In this document: positions 6,486 through 10,470 of the stretch, piece after piece
How positions within the stretch are numbered: position 1 is the first letter of the stretch
How the letters are laid out: the number at the start of each line of letters is the position of its first letter
The notes under the pieces: generated by a model
What the model was told of the DNA's origin: nothing
Seen by the model: the letters and a program-made list of their open reading frames with translations, nothing else
Database searches by the model: none
Translations under genes and position numbers: made by a program
Assembly (NCBI GenBank): GCA_023267475.1
Contig: JAHFND010000016.1
Span: forward strand, 1 to 10,470
Reading direction: 5' to 3'
From: a bacterium
GTDB lineage: Bacteria; Patescibacteriota; Minisyncoccia; Phycocordibacterales; UBA5272
Length of the DNA stretch: 10,470 nt

Positions 6486-6518
6486 ACAAAGAGCGACAAC
6501 TTCGTTGCCACTCTTTGT
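6486..6518. repeat. 33-nt hairpin between the RNA gene and the solute-binding protein
   Basis: ACAAAGAG (6486-6493) pairs with CTCTTTGT (6511-6518). Inside, G-C, then CAAC with GTTG, continue the stem with two mismatches to a TTC loop. No T-run follows on either strand, so it is not a standard terminator. It directly precedes the promoter module at 6521. Confidence 0.5.
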
Positions 6519-6520
6519 AT

Positions 6521-6553
6521 CCACTAGTAACTATTGACTATTAACTATAAACT
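6521..6553 (+). promoter_or_regulatory. Second ACTAGTAACTA promoter module, upstream of the solute-binding protein
   Basis: ACTAGTAACTA (6523-6533) is followed 3 nt later by a one-mismatch copy, ACTATTAACTA (6537-6547). TAAACT (6548-6553) ends 7 nt before the ATG at 6561, and TAGTAA (6525-6530) is 17 bp upstream. Base for base this matches the module at 5528-5560. TTGACT at 6534-6539 is present but badly spaced. Confidence 0.55.
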
Positions 6554-6560
6554 AGACTAT

Positions 6561-7859
6561 ATGTTACGTAATATTCTTCTTGGTGTTGGAGTTTTTGCAG
6601 CACTGTTTTCTATTTTAATTTTCTCTGGGAAATTACCTATCGGTAATAAAGCGAATACTCCACAAGGTGAAGTAGTACTTTGGGGAACATTTCCTGAAGA
6701 GTCTATAAATCCAATCATTCAATCATTTAACCCACAAGCAAAAACATATCGTGTCACATATCGTGAAGTGAGAGAAAATGTTTTTTCACAGACATTACTA
6801 GAAGCATTAGCTAATGGCACAGGACCGGATATGATACTCGCACCACATCAAATAATTCTTGCACAATCATCTCGTCTTTATCCTTTCCCAATTACATCAC
6901 TATCAGAGAAAAACTTCAAGGATACTTTCGTAGATGGAGCAACCATTTTGCTTAGTCCATATGGTGCACTCGCACTTCCAGTGTCTGTAGAGCCACTCGT
7001 GTTATTTTATAATCGTACTTTACTTTCAAAGCATGGAATCGCTTCACCTCCACAATATTGGGATGAAGTATTAAAGTTTGCACCACTTCTTTCTGTAAAA
7101 GATAATAAGGGTCAATTTTTAGAATCAGGAATAGATTTAGGAGCATCAAATACAGCCTATGCAAAAGATATTTTGATGGCGGGAGTGTCTCAGCTTGGTC
7201 AGACAGCAGTATTAGTACAATCAAATAGCGACGGAACAGTAGTACCTACAGTTTACGCAAACACTCCAGTGGTAGAAGGAGGTGATGTGCTACCACTTTC
7301 TTCAATGGTACGATTCTTCACACAATTTGGTGATCCTACTAAATCTACTTATACATGGTCTGAATTTATGGGTAATGCAGATGATCAATTCGTCGCAGAA
7401 AAATTGGCAATGTATGTAGGATATTCTGGAGAGCTAGGTACATTGAGAGCAAGAAATCCTAAAGGGGAATTTGATATGACATATCTACCACAATCTCGTG
7501 GGTACAATACTTTTGCAACTGGTGCGCGCATGTACGCGATAGCTACTCTTAAGAATACAAAGAATCCAACTGCTGCATTAAATGTGGAAGCACAATTCTC
7601 TGGCGCTGGAATATCTCCATCACTTTCACAAATAGTAGGAGGAGTGCCAGCACTTCGTGCTTATGCGACGACACCTGGGCTTCCTGAAGTTATTGCACGC
7701 AGTATGCTTGTGGCTCGTGCTTGGTATGATTCTTATCCTGCACAGACCACAGCACTTACAGCCACTATGGTGTCAGATATTATACATAATCGTTATGATG
7801 TGACAGATGCGGTGGCCATCTTTGTGTCACGTCTACAAGACCTGTATACTCCAAGATAA
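6561..7859 (+). CDS. Membrane-anchored extracellular solute-binding protein, family 1
   Basis: The 432-residue protein has an N-terminal hydrophobic anchor (about 4-22) without a lipobox cysteine, then a family 1 (SBP_bac_1, sugar-type) binding fold. Family features are VVLWGTFPEESINPIIQSFN (38-57), LLEALANGTGPDMIL (79-93), the LFYNRTLLSKHGI...PQYWDEVLKFA stretch of the hinge region, FVAEKLAMYVGYSGEL, and KNPTAALN near the C-terminus. Length is normal. In classic systems such a protein delivers its ligand to an ABC importer, but no permease or ATPase gene is in the window, and two pilin-like genes follow instead. The ligand is unknown. A TTG at 6534 extends the frame by nine codons, but it lies inside the promoter repeat, so ATG 6561 is preferred. 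The missing lipobox means a retained signal anchor or ordinary cleavage. Confidence 0.85.
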   Translation: MLRNILLGVGVFAALFSILIFSGKLPIGNKANTPQGEVVLWGTFPEESINPIIQSFNPQAKTYRVTYREVRENVFSQTLLEALANGTGPDMILAPHQIILAQSSRLYPFPITSLSEKNFKDTFVDGATILLSPYGALALPVSVEPLVLFYNRTLLSKHGIASPPQYWDEVLKFAPLLSVKDNKGQFLESGIDLGASNTAYAKDILMAGVSQLGQTAVLVQSNSDGTVVPTVYANTPVVEGGDVLPLSSMVRFFTQFGDPTKSTYTWSEFMGNADDQFVAEKLAMYVGYSGELGTLRARNPKGEFDMTYLPQSRGYNTFATGARMYAIATLKNTKNPTAALNVEAQFSGAGISPSLSQIVGGVPALRAYATTPGLPEVIARSMLVARAWYDSYPAQTTALTATMVSDIIHNRYDVTDAVAIFVSRLQDLYTPR

Positions 7860-7881
7860 TACTAGATAAAGATGTAAGATC

Positions 7882-8658
7882 ATGAAAAAACAATTTCTTC
7901 TTAATGTACTAATCGCATGCATGCTTTTATTTGTGTCAGTTAATGGTGTTCATGCTTTAGCACCAGTACCTTTTACTACTATAGATAAGATATGTGGAGA
8001 TTCATTTGATTTAAGTACGAAGTGCACTATAAATAACTTTAAAGTATTTTTTAATGGAATAGTTCTTTACGGGTCAGTATTATTAGTGGTAGTTCTTACA
8101 GCTTTAATATTCGGACGCCTTATTATAGGGGCTAAAAAATTAATAATCGATGGGAATGCATCAGCTTGGGCAGAAGCAAAGAGTCAAGCAGGAAGTTCTG
8201 TTATCGGATATATTATTTTAATATTTTTGATAGGTGGTGGAATTTTCTGGGTATTTAATTCTATAGGAGCTGCACCATGGGTGACTCGTATCTTTAATTT
8301 GTTTATCTCTGATTCGTTTATACAAAATGCTTATGCAGCAGATTCTTTATTTTCAAATCCTTTACCAGGTGTAACTAATGTCTATGATTTAGTTCTCACT
8401 TTCGTCAGTCTTGCTTTGAGATTTGTAGTTTATCCAATATTACTCGGATTTTGGGTATATGTTGGATTTTCTTACGTGCTTGCACAAGGTAATCCTGAAA
8501 AATTAAATAAGGTACATTCATGGTTATTAGTAATAGTTATCTGCACCCTCGCACTATTTATGATTCAAGGATTCTTGGTAGTGGTTACTAATACTGTAAA
8601 AGAGATATTTCAGAATAAACCTGCTTTACTTATGGATATGGTGAAGCAATTAGTGTAA
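7882..8658 (+). CDS. Polytopic protein with two VirB2/TrbC-like modules
   Basis: This 258-residue protein starts with a signal peptide (1-26, ending VNGVHALA). Two paired-helix units follow: helices at about 58-82 and 105-128, then 170-198 and 214-237. The second unit reads YPILLGFWVYVGFSYVLAQG, a short basic loop NPEKLNKVHSW, then LLVIVICTLALFMIQGFLVVV. It aligns by eye with the next gene's FFFGLVQYIWGAREG, DSTKISKG and FILWSLVALFVMFSVWGIVTY, the arrangement of VirB2/TrbC-type pilins. Between the units, IQNAYAADSLF (148-157) looks like a signal peptidase I site (A-Y-A before A-D). The first unit has a longer loop (GAKKLIIDGNASAWAEAKSQ). Two cysteines (38, 48) lie in the first outer segment. 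It lies 22 nt after the solute-binding protein and is probably cotranscribed. A role in a type IV secretion or pilus-like system is inferred from fold only. Confidence 0.65.
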   Translation: MKKQFLLNVLIACMLLFVSVNGVHALAPVPFTTIDKICGDSFDLSTKCTINNFKVFFNGIVLYGSVLLVVVLTALIFGRLIIGAKKLIIDGNASAWAEAKSQAGSSVIGYIILIFLIGGGIFWVFNSIGAAPWVTRIFNLFISDSFIQNAYAADSLFSNPLPGVTNVYDLVLTFVSLALRFVVYPILLGFWVYVGFSYVLAQGNPEKLNKVHSWLLVIVICTLALFMIQGFLVVVTNTVKEIFQNKPALLMDMVKQLV

Positions 8659-8707
8659 ACATGGTATACATGCGAATAATAGGTTACACTTATAAACAAT
8701 AAATCTT

Positions 8708-9286
8708 ATGAAAAATATTTTTAATTTCCGAGTATTTCTTATCACATCATTAATCGCTGTTCCACTTTTTGCTTCTGCTGCAGATTTAGCTTCCGGGTTT
8801 AATGATTTAGGTAATTTAGCAGATAATATCGCTAAAGGATTATTAAAGTCTATCGGTACACTTCTTGCCACAGCTGCGATGGCTGCATTCTTTTTTGGAT
8901 TGGTGCAATATATCTGGGGCGCGCGCGAAGGAGACTCTACAAAAATTAGTAAAGGCAATCAATTTATTCTTTGGTCACTCGTCGCATTGTTCGTGATGTT
9001 TTCAGTCTGGGGGATAGTGACTTATGCACAAAAGATTTTCGGCATACAAGGAAATAACAAAATAATAATTCCTACTTTTGAATTCCAAAAAGCTGGGAGT
9101 ACACAAGTTGGAGATCCAAATATTCCACCAGCACCAGGCTCAAGTAATCCAAATATCGGAACACCAGGAATACCACCAGCGCCTGGTAGTTCCACAAAAC
9201 TTCCTTCAGGTAGTGTTTGTAATACACCTGATCAGTGTGCAAGTGGACTTTGTCAGGAAGTGGGTACAACTTTAACTTGTAGATAA
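8708..9286 (+). CDS. VirB2/TrbC-like pilin with repeat linker and cysteine-rich tail
   Basis: The 192-residue protein has a signal peptide (1-24, cleavage likely after ASA before ADLAS), an amphipathic stretch (DLGNLADNIAKGLLKSIG), and two membrane helices at about 52-69 and 87-106 with a small charged loop (GAREGDSTKISKG) between. That is the hairpin of VirB2/TrbC pilins, the major subunits of conjugative and type IV secretion pili. Unusually, the chain goes on for about 85 residues: a Pro/Gly/Ser linker with two 16-residue repeats (135-166) containing IPPAPGSS, and a tail with Cys171, Cys177, Cys182 and Cys191 (spacing 5, 4, 8; CASGLC in the middle) that should form two disulfides outside the cell. 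It follows the 7882 gene by 49 nt, with a possible TATAAA at 8691-8696. Two helix ends and the loop support the fold; function in secretion or DNA uptake is inferred. Confidence 0.7.
   Translation: MKNIFNFRVFLITSLIAVPLFASAADLASGFNDLGNLADNIAKGLLKSIGTLLATAAMAAFFFGLVQYIWGAREGDSTKISKGNQFILWSLVALFVMFSVWGIVTYAQKIFGIQGNNKIIIPTFEFQKAGSTQVGDPNIPPAPGSSNPNIGTPGIPPAPGSSTKLPSGSVCNTPDQCASGLCQEVGTTLTCR
9110..9205 (+). repeat. Two 48-bp in-frame repeats in the pilin linker
   Basis: Each unit codes for 16 residues: GDPNIPPAPGSSNPNI, then GTPGIPPAPGSSTKLP. The shared IPPAPGSS core is at 9122-9145 and 9170-9193. The nucleotide copies differ at several third positions, so the duplication is not recent. Confidence 0.75.
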
Positions 9287-9315
9287 AAAGAGTATTCTTT
9301 GATTCTAGTCTTGTA

Positions 9316-9344
9316 TTGACATTATAGATAATGTAGTGTAGTGT
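9316..9344 (+). promoter_or_regulatory. Promoter of the right-hand membrane-protein operon
   Basis: TTGACA (9316-9321), a 17-bp spacer and TAGTGT (9339-9344) predict a start near 9351 and a 67-nt leader. The leader could pair TTATC (9346-9350) with GATAA (9401-9405) next to the Shine-Dalgarno sequence, which is weak evidence for control of translation. Confidence 0.55.
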
Positions 9345-9403
9345 TTTATCAGCGCTCTTTGTAACTTGTGGAGCCATATTCTCAAGGAATGTTTCTCACC
9401 GAT

Positions 9404-9409
9404 AAGGAG
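9404..9409 (+). promoter_or_regulatory. Strong Shine-Dalgarno site
   Basis: AAGGAG lies 8 nt before the ATG at 9418 and fixes that start. The genes to the left lack comparable sites, so this is a change of initiation style within the window. Confidence 0.8.
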
Positions 9410-9417
9410 ATTTCATA

Positions 9418-10146
9418 ATGAGTACAAACCCGATTCGTTTTAAGACTATCAAAGGAGCAAGCAACGACGAGAGACCTGCCGGAGACCCTGCTCAAGGGAA
9501 TCAAGGTCAGCAGTCAACAGAAGGGAAACCTGCTGTCGATGAGACAAGAAAGGGTGGTACCGGAGGTGGAGGAAATGGATCTGATGGATCCGGTGTATGG
9601 AACTGGAAAAAAGATCCATATGTGATGTACAGTCTGTGGATTCTCGCAGCTGTAATCGCATCACTTTTGCTCGTTCAGGGCACAAGCATGCTGAACAACT
9701 ACAATCAAGGTCAGTCGCTTGCCATGGCTCCTCAGATGGCTGTCATGGCTGATGCTGCAATCAAGATGCAGGAAGCAGCGCAGAAAAGCAGTTCTCAGGC
9801 GAATCAGCAAAGCAGTCCCATTGTCGGCATCGTGTATGCTTGCAATGATGACGCGGAGTTGAAATCGTATTACGCAAGTGCTACTCCTCAACAGATCGAC
9901 GCTGGAAAATCTCTCGTCGTATCGAAGACGGGGTGCATGCTTGGGCAATTCAACTTCCCTGTGCGCAATATCGTCGGTACAGAATTTCTCATCGCGATTG
10001 ATTCGCCAGGCAATCCTGGAAACTTCATCAAGTTTGGGAAAAGTGGGAATATGTCGTACGATGATTTTCTCACCAGACTCAACGCAATACCTGGTCAAAA
10101 GGTTCGTCTTGTCGTATACCAAGGCGGGAATGTTCAAATCAACTGA
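9418..10146 (+). CDS. Single-span membrane protein with glycine-rich cytoplasmic tail, function unknown
   Basis: The 242-residue protein is not recognised. Residues 1-60 are polar and disordered-looking, with many Gly, Gln, Asp and Ser and a Gly-rich run at 46-55. A single TM helix spans about 69-87 (MYSLWILAAVIASLLLVQG). An Ala/Gln/Ser-rich, probably helical segment (100-132) leads to a folded outer domain from about 134 to 242, with Cys142 and Cys173 as a possible disulfide. MSYDDFLTRL...GQKVRLVVY at 212-234 faintly resembles the SYSxFLxxV...GKVxxV pattern of the FtsH extracellular domain, but no AAA or protease part is present. The topology also resembles VirB8. Both comparisons are weak. 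The gene has a consensus promoter and Shine-Dalgarno site. Its codons avoid TTA for leucine, which is common in the preceding genes, and it ends in TGA, the only TGA stop here. Confidence 0.75.
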   Translation: MSTNPIRFKTIKGASNDERPAGDPAQGNQGQQSTEGKPAVDETRKGGTGGGGNGSDGSGVWNWKKDPYVMYSLWILAAVIASLLLVQGTSMLNNYNQGQSLAMAPQMAVMADAAIKMQEAAQKSSSQANQQSSPIVGIVYACNDDAELKSYYASATPQQIDAGKSLVVSKTGCMLGQFNFPVRNIVGTEFLIAIDSPGNPGNFIKFGKSGNMSYDDFLTRLNAIPGQKVRLVVYQGGNVQIN

Positions 10147-10160
10147 GAAGGGAAGAAATC

Positions 10161-10397
10161 ATGGCTGATGATAAAAAGCCTGACGCTGCTGCAAAGCCGG
10201 CGGAGGGAAAGAAGGATCCACCGAAGAAGGTTCCTTGGTACTCCAAGATTTGGAGTTTCAATGGAGCTCTCATCATCGGGGGTACTGGCCTTATTGTTGT
10301 CGCAGTACTCTTCTGGAATTTCTACACAGAAGTGATAAGGTCGTTTGGCAGTGGTGCGGCGAATGCTTCAGTCGCACAGACTATGACTGGATTTTAG
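10161..10397 (+). CDS. Small single-span membrane protein, function unknown
   Basis: This 78-residue protein has a charged Lys/Ala/Pro-rich head (MADDKKPDAAAKPAEGKKD...), one TM helix at about 35-53 (GALIIGGTGLIVVAVLFWNF), and a short Gly/Ala/Ser-rich tail. Positive residues in the head predict N-in topology. It starts 14 nt after the 9418 gene, and a GAAGGGAAG Shine-Dalgarno stretch (10147-10155) lies in the gap, so the two are one operon. Its layout, a disordered head followed by a helix, is a miniature of the 9418 product, which suggests they meet in the same membrane complex. I do not recognise a family. Confidence 0.7.
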   Translation: MADDKKPDAAAKPAEGKKDPPKKVPWYSKIWSFNGALIIGGTGLIVVAVLFWNFYTEVIRSFGSGAANASVAQTMTGF

Positions 10398-10412
10398 CTT
10401 CTTGGCTGGAAG

Positions 10413-10470
10413 ATGTCATGGACATTCATGTCGACGAACTTCATTGGCGCTGTGTCTGGCGTGCTGGTAT
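10413..10470 (+). CDS. Start of a third operon gene, cut by the right edge
   Basis: An open frame starts at ATG 10413, 15 nt after the stop of the 10161 gene, and stays open for 19 codons to the window edge (MSWTFMSTNFIGAVSGVLV). The segment is hydrophobic from about residue 10, as for an N-terminal membrane helix or signal. GGAAG immediately before the ATG is too close to be a good ribosome site for it; the ATG at 10428 in the same frame is an alternative. Too short to name. Confidence 0.45.
   Translation, partial: MSWTFMSTNFIGAVSGVLV

Noticed and set aside
6534..6560. TTG start for the solute-binding protein
   Set aside because: The nine extra codons are inside the tandem-repeat promoter module, and the extension adds polar residues before the membrane anchor. 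ATG 6561 fits the -10 geometry seen elsewhere.
9290..9304. AAAGA-GTAT-TCTTT hairpin after the pilin-like gene as a terminator
   Set aside because: The stem is five A/T-rich pairs and no T-run follows, so it does not support a call.
9661..10137. Minus-strand open frame of 158 codons opposite the 9418 gene
   Set aside because: The plus-strand frame has a promoter, Shine-Dalgarno site, TM helix and operon context. The minus product is Arg/His-rich and featureless, typical of antisense frames in GC-richer genes.
1..10470. CRISPR array, tRNA, rRNA, insertion sequence or prophage genes
   Set aside because: No regularly spaced direct repeats beyond the two short promoter modules, no tRNA-like cloverleaf, and no transposase, integrase or phage structural protein was recognised.
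1..10470. TGA recoded to glycine as in some CPR phyla
   Set aside because: TGA ends the 9418 gene with a Shine-Dalgarno site and a new gene right after it, and the other genes read full length without in-frame TGA.

Overview
The window reads as a chromosomal piece of a Patescibacteria/CPR bacterium, most likely Parcubacteria-like. The evidence is low GC content, short gene starts without Shine-Dalgarno sites, a degenerate metallo-beta-lactamase-fold protein beside gyrA, and small VirB2/TrbC-like membrane proteins of the kind common in that group. TGA is a normal stop at the end of the 9418-10146 gene, so the TGA-to-glycine recoding of Gracilibacteria/Absconditabacteria does not apply. The lineage is an inference from style, not a match to a named genome.

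Layout: (i) 1-749, minus strand, the 5' two thirds or so of rpsA (ribosomal protein S1), preceded by a structured leader (768-847) that ends in a terminator-like hairpin. (ii) 931-4435, plus strand, three genes: a probable non-catalytic MBL-fold protein, a small one-helix membrane protein, and gyrA, each with its own -10 box. (iii) 4437-4553, a nested palindrome between the converging gyrA and a secreted two-Ig-domain protein (5482-4553, minus). (iv) 5567-6088, a class I SAM methyltransferase. (v) About 470 bases without a gene (6089-6560), holding a candidate structured RNA of about 300 nt with a near-consensus promoter and an intrinsic terminator, then a separate hairpin and a repeat-bearing promoter. 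(vi) 6561-9286, a membrane-anchored extracellular solute-binding protein followed by two VirB2/TrbC-like membrane proteins. (vii) 9316-10470, an operon with different character: consensus -35, strong Shine-Dalgarno, GC-richer codons. It encodes at least two single-span membrane proteins of unknown function and runs off the window.

Two regulatory styles coexist. Five genes (931, 1592, 5567, 6561 and the minus-strand gene starting at 5482) have a TA-N-A-C/A-T-type -10 hexamer only 6-7 nt before ATG, predicting leaderless mRNAs. The 9418 and 10161 genes have classical Shine-Dalgarno sites. The promoters of 5567 and 6561 are near-copies of one module built on tandem ACTAGTAACTA repeats.

The best candidates for something undescribed are the RNA at about 6164-6469, the rpsA leader, the duplicated-pilin protein at 7882-8658 with an internal signal-peptidase-like site, and the compositionally distinct membrane-protein operon at the right end. 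All structures were found by eye, without folding software or database searches.
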